A DNA stretch of 64,000 nt from an uncultured Lachnoclostridium sp. (GCA_947369165.1 CANBKJ010000002.1:16076-80075); one strand, 5' to 3'; positions 8,639 to 17,371 are shown, numbered from the stretch's first letter. Numbers and translations are program-made. The notes: generated from the sequence alone by a model not told the origin.

Positions 8639-9949
8639 ATGAAAGAAAAAAATACAATGAAGTTATGGCAGATGTTGTCTCTGGCAGTGATCTGTGTCGG
8701 ATTGCTCGTTAATATGTTTTTGCCACTTTGGAATACAAATGGGACGAAGATCATGGACTGGATGCTGGATTCTGTTTCAGAGAATCCGGAGCAGGCAGGT
8801 TCATTATTTTCCTCATTAAGCGAAATGAATATTAGTAAAGAAGAGTTAAGCATAGCTCTTGGTAAACTGGAAGAAGGTGATCCAGATACAAAAAGAAAAT
8901 TAGAAGAGTCCATAGATGACATAGATGACAACCTGGAAAAAATTGAAGACAAACTGGGGATAAATTTGTTCTCCATGAGCGGTTTTGATCTTATCACTAT
9001 GGATGTAAATGCCTTTCTTTTAGGTGATAAAAATTATACGGAAGAGGAGTTGGAGGAATTTGAACAAAAGTTCGAAAAAGAAGAAAGGGAATCAGAAAAA
9101 GTTACAGCAGATTCATTGGAAGAGATCAGAGGGAAGATTATAAGCGGTAAAATAGTGTGTATGACCATGTATGTCTGTACAGGTATCGTTCTGCTTCTTA
9201 TTTTTCTGGGATTTTTTCTTGGATGGAACAAGCTTATTGTTTCAATCTCCAGTTCTGTCCTGGGAGCTGGAATTATGTGTTATCATGGGTGGATGTGGTG
9301 GGCGACACCGAATTATGCTGTGGGACAGATGGAAGAAGGAGATATGGTGCTTCCATATATCCAATCATTTTGGGGATCGATTGTGTCAATTGGAATTATA
9401 GCAGGTTTCATCCTTGGGGCACTTTTTCTGCTTATGGCTCTCACCACCTGCTTCGTGGGAAGACCGGAAGTGATTCCAGAACCAGAACCGTTACCAGAAC
9501 CAAACCCGTTCCCATTTCCAGAACCGTTTCCAGAGCCAAACCCGTTCCCATTTCCAGAACCGTTTCCAGAGCCAAAACCATTCCCCAATCCAACACCGTT
9601 CCCCCAACCGGTTCCCCCACCGCCAGTACCGGTTCCGCCAAAGAGCGGGCGTGTCAAGTGTACACAAGGAGTTGCTGTCGGGCAGGGATATAAGCTGCCG
9701 GAGGACAGAAAGGTCATCGTGGGAAAAAGCCCGCAAAATGCGACGCTGGTCATTCATGACCAGCATGTGAGCAACATTCACTGCAGTATTCGGTACCGTG
9801 CAGAAACTGACACTTATATAGTAAAAGACCATTCTACAAATGGCACGTTTGTGCACGGAGTCCGGCTTGGTAAGGATGTAGCGGTGGAGTATCCGTCAGG
9901 AACGGTACTTTCGCTTGCAGACGGCACAAACAAGATCACCCTGGGGTGA
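8639..9949 (+). CDS. Membrane protein with Pro-rich repeat linker and C-terminal FHA domain
   Basis: 436 aa; ATG 8639 preceded by AAGGGG. One N-terminal transmembrane helix (about 8-27), an acidic, Glu/Asp-rich outer domain (about 40-170) that may form coiled coil, three further helices (about 175-265), then a proline-rich linker made of a repeated PEPNPFPF-type unit (about 285-335), and a C-terminal FHA domain (about 340-436). The FHA motifs VGKSP, SNIH and STNGTF are present, with Lys in place of Arg in the first. The topology puts the FHA domain inside and the acidic part outside. It is the third FHA protein in a row and is likely co-transcribed with the others. Confidence 0.87.
   Translation: MKEKNTMKLWQMLSLAVICVGLLVNMFLPLWNTNGTKIMDWMLDSVSENPEQAGSLFSSLSEMNISKEELSIALGKLEEGDPDTKRKLEESIDDIDDNLEKIEDKLGINLFSMSGFDLITMDVNAFLLGDKNYTEEELEEFEQKFEKEERESEKVTADSLEEIRGKIISGKIVCMTMYVCTGIVLLLIFLGFFLGWNKLIVSISSSVLGAGIMCYHGWMWWATPNYAVGQMEEGDMVLPYIQSFWGSIVSIGIIAGFILGALFLLMALTTCFVGRPEVIPEPEPLPEPNPFPFPEPFPEPNPFPFPEPFPEPKPFPNPTPFPQPVPPPPVPVPPKSGRVKCTQGVAVGQGYKLPEDRKVIVGKSPQNATLVIHDQHVSNIHCSIRYRAETDTYIVKDHSTNGTFVHGVRLGKDVAVEYPSGTVLSLADGTNKITLG
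9494..9580 (+). repeat. 36-bp tandem repeat encoding a proline-rich linker
   Basis: Two full units (9494-9529, 9530-9565) and a partial third. The units are nearly identical and begin CCAGARCCAAACCCGTT. They encode the PEPNPFPFPEPF linker between membrane helices and FHA domain. Such in-frame repeats can change length by slippage. Confidence 0.85.
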
Positions 9950-9968
9950 GTGTGGAGATATTATAACC

Positions 9969-10015
9969 ACATTTAACAAAAACAATGTTCTTCTGGCATT
10001 GTTGTCGTCAAATGT
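9969..10015 (+). terminator. Weak nested hairpin between FHA gene and DUF4190 gene
   Basis: ACATTT pairs with AAATGT at the ends, and AACAATG pairs with CATTGTT inside (9-nt loop). Only a short T run follows (TTTTGT), so it may be a leaky terminator or an RNA processing hairpin rather than the end of the operon. Confidence 0.35.
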
Positions 10016-10045
10016 TTTGTAAAAAAATGATTGGAGGAAAGACCA

Positions 10046-10588
10046 ATGGGTAAAAAATGTCCAAAATGTAATAGAATACTGCCGGATCATGCTGCTTCAT
10101 GCGTATGTGGTGCAAAATTTCAGCCACATGGGGCGCATCTGCCGTATCCGGTGGGTCACCAGCCGTATCAGGGAGGCCAGCCGTATCAGGGAGGCCAGCC
10201 ATATCAGGGAGGCCAGCCGTATCAGGGAGGCCAGCCGTATCAGGGAGGCCAGCCATATCAGGGAGGCCAGCCATATCAGGGAGGTCAGCCATATCAGGGA
10301 GGTCAGCCGTATCAGGGAGGCCAGGTTGCATACAAGGGGGGCGCCGGGCTGGCAATCGGATCGATGGTACTTGGAATCCTTTCGCTTGTTTTATCCTGTT
10401 TCGGTTTTTCCGTCGTTCTGGCAATTATCAGTTTGGCTCTGGGAGGTGCCAGCCTGAAGGGAAACAGGGAAGGACGGGGAATGGCCACAGCTGGGATAGT
10501 GTGTTCGGTGATTGCATTTATGGTGTTCTTAGTGCTGCTTCTAATAGGAGTATCCATTTTGAGCCAGTCTGGAATGCAGAGTTGGTAA
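10046..10588 (+). CDS. Zinc-ribbon, Gly-Gln-Pro-Tyr repeat, DUF4190-like membrane protein
   Basis: 180 aa; ATG 10046 with GGAGG at 10033. Parts in order: zinc ribbon (CPKC...CVCG, residues 5-24), nine copies of the hexapeptide QPYQGG (about 39-92), and two hydrophobic helices with a short polar loop of the DUF4190 type (about 100-175). The repeat is very low in charge and probably a flexible or self-associating linker inside the cell. The zinc ribbon and position at the end of the kinase/FHA cluster suggest that it is one of its membrane components. No enzymatic motif is visible. Confidence 0.8.
   Translation: MGKKCPKCNRILPDHAASCVCGAKFQPHGAHLPYPVGHQPYQGGQPYQGGQPYQGGQPYQGGQPYQGGQPYQGGQPYQGGQPYQGGQPYQGGQVAYKGGAGLAIGSMVLGILSLVLSCFGFSVVLAIISLALGGASLKGNREGRGMATAGIVCSVIAFMVFLVLLLIGVSILSQSGMQSW
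10160..10321 (+). repeat. Nine exact-length 18-bp tandem repeats within a gene
   Basis: Units have the form CAGCCRTATCAGGGAGGY, 9 x 18 = 162 bp, differing only at third codon positions (G/A and C/T). They encode QPYQGG. The repeats are direct and contiguous with no spacers, so this is a coding minisatellite. Confidence 0.95.
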
Positions 10589-10674
10589 GAGGGCGGGGGA
10601 ACGAAGCAGGGACATATGCAAAGAATAATGAAGATAGATAATATTATCTGCATAGCCTCCTTGTGCCAAAAACA

Positions 10675-10731
10675 ACATAAAAAGTGTTAATTATTACATA
10701 TTCCGTCAGACAGGAAAAGCCTTGTTATAAT
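10675..10731 (+). promoter_or_regulatory. Promoter with LytTR-like direct half-sites, upstream of the CHAP amidase
   Basis: A 37-bp block (10675-10711) matches the block at 12960-12996 at 29 positions, and in both a -10 element begins exactly 15 bp after the block (here TATAAT 10726-10731). There is no -35 hexamer at normal spacing. Half-sites AAAGTGTTA (GT at 10684) and TCCGTCAGA (GT at 10705) are 21 bp apart, the distance expected for LytTR dimers. This suggests activator-dependent transcription. Confidence 0.6.
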
Positions 10732-10777
10732 GAGTTCATCATTAAAAAATACCAAAAAGAAAGGAATGGTGATCATT

Positions 10778-12241
10778 ATGAAGGTATTGTTTAAAAAAAT
10801 CAGTTTGGCGGTGGCGGCATTTACACTTGCCCTTGCTGCAGGGATCTGTGGCCGACAGCCTGCCGAAGCAGGTGCGGCTGTGAAGGGCTATACGATCGGC
10901 ACATCAAATGTACAGGTGTATTCAAACACAGGGCTGACAAACAGGTATGGCGCGATCTATCCGTCGGATGAGGTTACAGTCAATACTGTAACTGACCGCT
11001 ATTGCAAGGTAACGTATCCGGTCGCAAGAGGAAGGAAGACCGGATATATCAGTACAAAGAAGATTTTAACTAAGACGACAGGGAACAATTATACCTCAAG
11101 GGCAAAGATCACGACATACCGGCGGGCAGGTGGCAGCACCTATGGCTACGTTTCAAAGGGAGATGTGGTGAAGGTGCTGGGGGCCTCGGGTGGATACACG
11201 CAGATCAAGTATCCGGTTAGTGGCGGATACAAATATGCATTTATAAAGACGGCGGATTTAAATGCCAGCATACTGCCGGCTGCCTCGAACACGGGGATTA
11301 TCAAGAATGGCACGTACAAGCTCGTATCTGCCCTGAATGGGAATTATGTTATGGACGTCAACGGGGCGTCTGTATACAATGGCGCCAACGTGCAGCTGTA
11401 TGCTGACAACGGGAGCAATGCCCAGAAGTTTACATTTACCCGCCAGTCCGACGGCTATTATACGATCAGTAATGTAAACAGTGGGAAAATGCTGGATTGT
11501 TCCGGTGCAGGAAGGACGAACGGAACGAACATCCAGCAGTATCAGTCGAACTATTCGGCGGCGCAGCGATGGAAGGTAACATCTGCCGGAAATGGATATT
11601 ACACATTGACGTGCAAATGCAATGGCCTTTTGGCGGATGTGACGGGGGCCAAAGTTGCAAAGGGAACTAACATCCAGATGTATTCGGCCAATAGAAGTGC
11701 AGCCCAAAAATGGAAACTGGTTCCCGCAACCGCCTCCAGCAAGCCGGGAAATTCTGATATTGGACGGAAAATTGTGGATTATGAACTGTCACAGGTAGGC
11801 ATAGGAGATTTCAGGGGAAATAACCGGGTAATATACAACGACTGGTTCTATAAAAGACCGGTGTCCGGACCCGGATACGCATGGTGCATGGTGTTCCAGT
11901 CATACTGTGCGGAAAAGATGGGTATACTTGGCACCGGGATTCCCAGGACGGCCAGCTGCAGGGAAGCGGCAGACTGGTACAGGAAAAATAACCGGTTTAA
12001 AGACAGCAGATATTATGGCGGATCTTATACACCCAAAGCGGGTGATCTGGTATTTTATTATGAAAAGGGAAGTTACAGCCATGTCGGCATGGTCACGGCG
12101 CCCCCAGTCAATGGCTATTTGCAGACGGTAGAGGGAAATTCCAGGGAATCCAATGGAAATTACAGCGTTGTCCGCTTTACCAGGAATGCCAAAAGAACCA
12201 TCCATAACAGCTACGTGCGCGGATATGGCCTGTTGTATTGA
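10778..12241 (+). CDS. Secreted SH3 / ricin-type lectin / CHAP amidase, cell-wall hydrolase
   Basis: 487 aa from ATG 10778; in-frame ATG 10766 is too close to the AAAGGA site, so I prefer the later one. Signal peptide (about 1-33, ending near PAEAGA), two bacterial SH3 domains (about 35-165), a ricin-type beta-trefoil with three AQKF/AQRW/AQKW repeats (about 175-320), and a C-terminal CHAP domain (about 330-487) with the catalytic Cys in YAWCMVF and His in SHVGMV. CHAP enzymes cut peptidoglycan peptide or amide bonds; the SH3 and ricin parts would bind wall peptide and glycan. It lies directly behind the kinase cluster and has its own promoter with candidate LytTR sites. Confidence 0.88.
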   Translation: MKVLFKKISLAVAAFTLALAAGICGRQPAEAGAAVKGYTIGTSNVQVYSNTGLTNRYGAIYPSDEVTVNTVTDRYCKVTYPVARGRKTGYISTKKILTKTTGNNYTSRAKITTYRRAGGSTYGYVSKGDVVKVLGASGGYTQIKYPVSGGYKYAFIKTADLNASILPAASNTGIIKNGTYKLVSALNGNYVMDVNGASVYNGANVQLYADNGSNAQKFTFTRQSDGYYTISNVNSGKMLDCSGAGRTNGTNIQQYQSNYSAAQRWKVTSAGNGYYTLTCKCNGLLADVTGAKVAKGTNIQMYSANRSAAQKWKLVPATASSKPGNSDIGRKIVDYELSQVGIGDFRGNNRVIYNDWFYKRPVSGPGYAWCMVFQSYCAEKMGILGTGIPRTASCREAADWYRKNNRFKDSRYYGGSYTPKAGDLVFYYEKGSYSHVGMVTAPPVNGYLQTVEGNSRESNGNYSVVRFTRNAKRTIHNSYVRGYGLLY

Positions 12242-12293
12242 CAGAAGTATTTTATATCTTACTTGACACTACCGAAAACATCGGAGGTTATAA

Positions 12294-12878
12294 ATGAGAA
12301 AAGGTTATCAAAGAGGAATTGCTCTAATTATCGTAATCATGTTGTTTCTAATTACAGGCTGCGGAACGGAAAGCAGATGGTTGAAAAAATCATCCCGTGA
12401 AGAAAACGAATCACGTTCGGATTTTGGATTTCAGAAGGAAAATCCCCTCTCATCGTTGGCTGCAAAAGACGAGGAGAGAGCAGAGGAAGAGGATCTACAG
12501 ACGATCAATACAGTGTTATCGGCATTTACGACTGCAATTGCAGATGCGAAAGCGACTGGAACAGGAATAATTACGATAGATAGTGAATCTACGCTCAAGC
12601 AGGCTGAAACGGATGGAAAGGATACTCAGAGAGTACTGGATATTATGGTAGAAGTGTTGGGAGACGGAGAAATTAAATTAAAGTCAGATGTGGGGAAAGG
12701 GCGGGAGTTTATATGTTACTATGAGGCTTCAAAAAATTTGGTCGAAGTATATGTGGCGCAGCATGACGATTCCGTTGGCGGTAGTGAGATATCACCGCAT
12801 AGTAATAGTGGAGTTGTCGTGCAAAATTGTAAGTATCATGATAATACACCTTTGATGGCAGCAAATTATAGTTTGTGA
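12294..12878 (+). CDS. Predicted lipoprotein of unknown function
   Basis: 194 aa, ATG 12294 with CGGAGG upstream. The N-terminus has a hydrophobic stretch and a lipobox (LITGC, Cys near residue 24), so it should be lipid-anchored on the outer face of the membrane. The mature part is charged at first, then contains a mixed alpha/beta region (about 75-165). I do not recognise a family. It starts 52 bp after the CHAP amidase with no terminator between, and is followed by a good terminator, so it is probably co-transcribed with the amidase. It could be an immunity, inhibitor or accessory protein for it, but this is only inferred from position. Confidence 0.75.
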   Translation: MRKGYQRGIALIIVIMLFLITGCGTESRWLKKSSREENESRSDFGFQKENPLSSLAAKDEERAEEEDLQTINTVLSAFTTAIADAKATGTGIITIDSESTLKQAETDGKDTQRVLDIMVEVLGDGEIKLKSDVGKGREFICYYEASKNLVEVYVAQHDDSVGGSEISPHSNSGVVVQNCKYHDNTPLMAANYSL

Positions 12879-12889
12879 AATATTAAATG

Positions 12890-12931
12890 AGTCGGAAGAT
12901 CCTAATATTAGGTTTTCCGGCTTTATCTTTT
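12890..12931 (+). terminator. Intrinsic terminator after the amidase-lipoprotein pair
   Basis: A long hairpin (AGTCGGAA ... TTCCGGCT outer stem, CCTAA ... TTAGG inner stem) is followed by TTTATCTTTT. It ends the transcript before the promoter at 12960. Confidence 0.85.
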
Positions 12932-12959
12932 GTACTGATAATATAAAATGTCAAAATAG

Positions 12960-13016
12960 ACATAAAAGTTGTTATTTTTTACATTTTTCGTTTGACTAAA
13001 CAAATTATATTACAAT
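12960..13016 (+). promoter_or_regulatory. Promoter with LytTR-like direct half-sites, upstream of the Ig/ricin/M23 protein
   Basis: Second copy of the 37-bp block found at 10675, with -10 TACAAT at 13011-13016, again exactly 15 bp after the block. Half-sites AAAGTTGTT (GT at 12968) and TTCGTTTGA (GT at 12990) are 22 bp apart. A TTGACT lies at 12992 but only 13 bp from the -10, too close for an ordinary sigma-A promoter. Confidence 0.6.
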
Positions 13017-13059
13017 TAATATAAAATAAAACATCAGCAAGAAAGGAAAGGTGGTAAAT

Positions 13060-15324
13060 ATGAAAAGAAATATTGTAGTATTTTTAGTAATCGCATTACT
13101 TGTTGGATTGATACCGGATACGGGTATTTCAGCAAAGGCGGGCTATGTTAAGCTGACCAGCAAGTCAGCGGAATTATCAGTAACAGAAGATGAGGATGGC
13201 ACTACATATGAAACAACCCGGATAAAGCTGAAAAAGGCGTACGGCGTAAAGGTAATAAAGACAACCTATGCTTCTCAAAACAAAAAAATAGCGACTGTGA
13301 CAGCCAAAGGAAAAGTAAGGGCAAGGAAGCAGGGAACCACCCGCATAACCATAACCGTGAGATACAAACGCCTGGGGAGACAATACGTAAAAAAATTAAC
13401 GTTTACCGTAAAAGTGGTAGAAATCGTAGATTACGATTCTGAGGAACAGGAGTCAGAAGAGACAGAAACAGAACCGGAAGAGATCGACGATCCAGGAGAG
13501 GATCAGATGAGTGGGCCCGGCAGAAAAGCGCCGATTCAGATTGCAAACACCGTGAAACCGACTGCAAAACCAACGGTAAAACCGACTGTGAAACCAACGG
13601 TAAAGCCGATTGCAAAACCGACTGTGAAACCTACCGCAAAACCAACTGTGAAGTCGACCGTGAAACCCACCGCGAAGCCGACCAAAAAAACAACTCCTAC
13701 ACCAGTTCCATATAAGATGCTCCCGAATGGGGTATACAAGCTTAACACAAAGCTGCATAGCAGTATGATGCTGGATGTATCGGGACATGGGACAAGTGAT
13801 GGGGCAAACATCCAGATTTACCAGAACAATGACAGCGGTGCCCAGAAATTTTATGTGGAGCATGTGGGGAATGGCTGGTATACCATTTCAAACACATATC
13901 CTAAAAAGTGTTTGGATGTACAGGGGGCTTCAAATAAAAGCGGAACCAATGTGCAGCTTTATCAATCTAATGGTTCGGACGCGCAAAAATGGCGGTTTTA
14001 CCCGACTGGCGACGGTTATTACACCATTTTGAACAAATGCGGACATTACTTGGATGTAGCCGGGGGAAGTGCAAAGAACGATACCAACGTGCAGGTATAT
14101 ACATACAATGGGACAAATGCCCAAAGGTGGAAACTGGTTGCTGCCAGACAGGACTATGTGAACATTGCGGACAGCCTTTATACCATTAAAGCTCAGGTTG
14201 GAAACGGCATGACGCTGGACGTATCAGGCTGCGGAACAACAGATGGAACTAACATACAGGTTTATCAGGGCAATAACAGCATTGCACAGAAGTTTAAGGT
14301 ACAAAGCACAGGAGATGGCTGGTTTAAGATTTCTAACCCGTTTTCAGGGAAGTGCCTGGACGTGCAGGGAGGAAGTGCAAAAAGCGGAACCAATGTGCAA
14401 TTATATACTTATAACGGAAGCAACGCGCAGAAATGGCGTTTTTACAAGGAAGGAGACTGCTTTGTCATAAAAAACAAGCTTGGATGTTATCTGGATGTAG
14501 ACGGAGGAAAAAACAAAAACGGAACTAATGTATTGGTTTATACAAAAAACGGGACGCCTGCGCAAAAATGGAAAATACAGGAGACCAGCGCAATTGTAGC
14601 GAACTCGTCCAGTTTTACGCTGGATGGATTGGGACAAACGAAAACAATATCCATTTCCTATGAACCGGCATATATTTTTGCATTAAATAAAACGATCCAA
14701 TGGAGCTCTTCGCAGCCCAAGGTCGCAACGGTGTCGAACGGGGTAGTAAAGGCGGTAGGAGCAGGAACGGCTACCATCGTGGCGAGGGCTTTTAATGGAC
14801 AGACATGCCTCATAACGGTTACGGTAAAGACGACTGCGGCTTCGTCAAACGGCCAGGCGCTGGGAGCGCCGGTTCCAGCCGGATGCAAATTCACTAAAAA
14901 GACAAATGATGGCGGATGGTTTGGTTTTCATGATATAAATAGAGGCGTTAAAATAGGGACACCAGTATATGCGGTCGCAGATGGAACGGTTACTTTTAAA
15001 CAGGCGTATACAGTATTTGGCGGCGTTCAAAAGCTGACCAGTTACGGAAATTTTATTGAATTGAAGACGACGAATGGTTATAAGGCGAAATACTGCCATC
15101 TAAACAGCTTTGTAAATGTGGCGCAGAAAATCAGAAGTACAAATACGGTACAGCAGGGAGGCAGCAGTGGGACGTATACTCTAGGAACGAGAAACGTAAA
15201 AAAAGGCGAGGTAATCGGATATATCGGGACAACCGGTAATTCATCGGGTGCGCATCTCCATTTTGAACTTTATAAGAACGGAGGGCGTATCGATCCGACT
15301 TCGGTTATCAAAGGGCTCTACTAA
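13060..15324 (+). CDS. Secreted Ig-like / ricin-type lectin / M23 peptidase-fold protein
   Basis: 754 aa; ATG 13060 follows AAAGGTGG. Signal peptide (1-27), Ig-like Big_2 domain (about 30-130), an acidic stretch, a Lys-Pro-Thr repeat linker (about 165-220), two ricin-type beta-trefoils with repeated AQKF/AQKW motifs (about 225-360 and 365-505), a second Big_2 (about 515-595) and an M23/LytM domain (about 600-754). M23 enzymes cut peptidoglycan cross-links with a zinc ion. Here YCHL and the HLHFEL motif are intact, but in the first motif (FGFHDINRG) the Asp ligand expected four residues after His is missing. Activity is therefore uncertain. Its promoter matches that of the CHAP amidase. Confidence 0.87.
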   Translation: MKRNIVVFLVIALLVGLIPDTGISAKAGYVKLTSKSAELSVTEDEDGTTYETTRIKLKKAYGVKVIKTTYASQNKKIATVTAKGKVRARKQGTTRITITVRYKRLGRQYVKKLTFTVKVVEIVDYDSEEQESEETETEPEEIDDPGEDQMSGPGRKAPIQIANTVKPTAKPTVKPTVKPTVKPIAKPTVKPTAKPTVKSTVKPTAKPTKKTTPTPVPYKMLPNGVYKLNTKLHSSMMLDVSGHGTSDGANIQIYQNNDSGAQKFYVEHVGNGWYTISNTYPKKCLDVQGASNKSGTNVQLYQSNGSDAQKWRFYPTGDGYYTILNKCGHYLDVAGGSAKNDTNVQVYTYNGTNAQRWKLVAARQDYVNIADSLYTIKAQVGNGMTLDVSGCGTTDGTNIQVYQGNNSIAQKFKVQSTGDGWFKISNPFSGKCLDVQGGSAKSGTNVQLYTYNGSNAQKWRFYKEGDCFVIKNKLGCYLDVDGGKNKNGTNVLVYTKNGTPAQKWKIQETSAIVANSSSFTLDGLGQTKTISISYEPAYIFALNKTIQWSSSQPKVATVSNGVVKAVGAGTATIVARAFNGQTCLITVTVKTTAASSNGQALGAPVPAGCKFTKKTNDGGWFGFHDINRGVKIGTPVYAVADGTVTFKQAYTVFGGVQKLTSYGNFIELKTTNGYKAKYCHLNSFVNVAQKIRSTNTVQQGGSSGTYTLGTRNVKKGEVIGYIGTTGNSSGAHLHFELYKNGGRIDPTSVIKGLY

Positions 15325-15385
15325 AAATAGAAACTGGTAAAGCAGGCAGAGGATATGCTTCATCCCCGCAGGAGGGCAGGTATCT

Positions 15386-17371
15386 CTACCCCACCCTCCT
15401 GCAGTTCCCCTCCAGATCATAATCCCTCGTGTACCCATCGTCCTCATATAGGAGGTATGAACTACCTTTATAGCCGATCATTTTCATATGATCCGTATCG
15501 ATGCTGGATACACATTCAGCCACATCAGCAAGAGGTATGCACCTGCCCTGGCGTATGAAAAGGGGGACAACGTTCAGTGGCACAGAGATATAATGATGTC
15601 CCTGGGGAAGTATTTCCTCCGAGATTTCACCATCTGGAAGAAACCGGATGAACATCATCTCTTCCGGGAGATAGACATAGCGTCCTTTTGCATTCTGGGT
15701 GTACACAGGGGCGATCATCAGCTCACCGCCAAGCATAAGCTGATCTTCCACATTGGCCGCCATAGAGTCGTGAGGAAAATCAAAAGCCAGAGGCTTAAAG
15801 AACATATCATCCTTCAAGGCTGCCTTCATATACTCGCTGTAGAGATAAGGAAGAAGCCGGTAGCGGACGCCGATGATATGCCGGAAGTCCTCGATATGTT
15901 CAAAACGGTAGCATTCCTGATCCCTGGTTCCCAGTGCGGCGTGGTTGCGCATAAGAGGGGTAAATACGCCGAGAGCCAGCCAGCGCAATAATAAATCCCG
16001 TGAAGCATCCGCACCGAAGCCCCCCAGATCCGCACCGATATAAAGAAAACCGCACATGTTCAGGGAGGGAAGCATTTTCAAGTTCAGAAGAATGTGCGAC
16101 CACCAGGATTTATTGTCGCCGGTCCATATGCCGCCATAGCGGTGCATGCCGATATAGGAGGAGCGTGAGAAGAGCAGGCAGCGTTTTTCAGGGGAAATGC
16201 TTCGCAGAGCTTCGCCGGCAGCCCTTGTCATGTTAAAACCATACAGATTATGAAGCTTTTCGTGGCAGACCAAGGATCCATTTATGTTGTGGTAAATGGA
16301 GGCATAATCAGCAGGGGAATTTGCCAGACTCATCACCTCATTCTGCATGTTCCACACATCGTCTTTGTTTTCATCCTGCTCGATAAAAGTTTTCATCTTA
16401 TTTTTAATATTTTGTATGCCCTCCGGTGTGTAGAACATTGCCGGTTCATTCATATCATTCCAGAAGCCCTCGATGCCCTGATCCGTCAGTATACGGTATT
16501 TGGAACCGAACCATCTGCGTACTTCTGGGTTCAGCACATCGGGAAGATGTGTATATCCTGGCCAGACCGCAGCGACGAAATCGCTGCCATCTTTTTTCTT
16601 ACAGAAATAATTATTTTTTACCCCTTCTTCATATATTTCGTAGTCTTTTTCGATCTTTACCCCAGCATCGATAATCGGGATCAGGCGGATGCCGTTCTTT
16701 TTCATATTATGTACAAAAGCCGGAAAGTCTGCAAACTCATTGTTTACCGTGAAATCTTTATAGTCTTCCATATAATCAATATCCATGTAGATCATATCGA
16801 TGGGAATATGATTGCGGCGGTAACCGCGGGCCACCTCAAGAAAGTCCTCTGTTGTCCTGTACCCCCAGCGGCTCTGGCCAAAACCAAAAGCGAACTTTGG
16901 AGGGATATAGCTTCTGCCGATCATTTTTCGGAACTGCTTTGTGATGTGGTACGCGCCATCCCCCTCGATGATGTATAAGTCCAGATCCGCCTCCTGGCAA
17001 TGGATCTTTAACTCATCTGTCCGGGTAAAACCGATATCAAAAGTCAATGAAGACGGATAGTCGATATAGATTCCAAAAGTCAGGACACCGGAAACAACGA
17101 TAAAATTATGGGCGCCATAGAGGGAAATGGTATCTTCCAGATGGTTCGGATTATCGCTGCAGTTACTGGTATAGACAAATCCTCTCTTATTGATTCCGCG
17201 GTTTGCCTCACCAAGACCATAGACAATGTCCTCGGAATCCATGTGGAAGGAGAAGGTAAATCCGTTCTCCAGGCTGACTTCTCCATACTCCGGAACCCCC
17301 TGGGCAGGTTCGATGGGAACAATAATGCTTTCTGTGGGAAAGGGTGTGCCGAAGATGTATTTTTTTATCAT
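15386..17371 (-). CDS. GH31 alpha-glucosidase family glycoside hydrolase
   Basis: 661 aa, read right to left; ATG at 17369-17371 with AAAGGAGG before it. A beta-sandwich N-domain (1-130) precedes the TIM barrel. The barrel shows the GH31 nucleophile motif WNDMNEP, the RSSYIGMHRYGG segment and WTGDNKSWW with the acid/base Asp. No signal peptide, so it works in the cytosol on imported alpha-linked oligosaccharides such as maltose- or isomaltose-like sugars; the exact linkage cannot be read from sequence. It is slightly short for the family. It is a single gene, divergent from the two-component operon, with a minus-strand promoter at 17413-17441. No sugar transporter is next to it. Confidence 0.92.
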   Translation of the reverse strand: MIKKYIFGTPFPTESIIVPIEPAQGVPEYGEVSLENGFTFSFHMDSEDIVYGLGEANRGINKRGFVYTSNCSDNPNHLEDTISLYGAHNFIVVSGVLTFGIYIDYPSSLTFDIGFTRTDELKIHCQEADLDLYIIEGDGAYHITKQFRKMIGRSYIPPKFAFGFGQSRWGYRTTEDFLEVARGYRRNHIPIDMIYMDIDYMEDYKDFTVNNEFADFPAFVHNMKKNGIRLIPIIDAGVKIEKDYEIYEEGVKNNYFCKKKDGSDFVAAVWPGYTHLPDVLNPEVRRWFGSKYRILTDQGIEGFWNDMNEPAMFYTPEGIQNIKNKMKTFIEQDENKDDVWNMQNEVMSLANSPADYASIYHNINGSLVCHEKLHNLYGFNMTRAAGEALRSISPEKRCLLFSRSSYIGMHRYGGIWTGDNKSWWSHILLNLKMLPSLNMCGFLYIGADLGGFGADASRDLLLRWLALGVFTPLMRNHAALGTRDQECYRFEHIEDFRHIIGVRYRLLPYLYSEYMKAALKDDMFFKPLAFDFPHDSMAANVEDQLMLGGELMIAPVYTQNAKGRYVYLPEEMMFIRFLPDGEISEEILPQGHHYISVPLNVVPLFIRQGRCIPLADVAECVSSIDTDHMKMIGYKGSSYLLYEDDGYTRDYDLEGNCRRVG

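Noticed and set aside
10160-10321. Regular short repeats that could be taken for a CRISPR array
   Set aside because: The 18-bp units are contiguous without spacers and encode QPYQGG in a clear gene with start, ribosome-binding site and membrane helices.
2-10588. Type VII secretion locus, which sometimes carries FHA and kinase genes
   Set aside because: No WXG100, EssC/FtsK-type ATPase or other secretion gene is visible in the window.
13550-13690. Lys-Pro-Thr repeat region as a separate repeat element
   Set aside because: Units vary in length and sequence; it is simply the linker of the Ig/ricin/M23 protein.
16250-16978. 242-codon open frame antisense to the GH31 gene
   Set aside because: The minus strand carries a full GH31 enzyme with all motifs; the opposite frame has no ribosome-binding site and a composition typical of a shadow.
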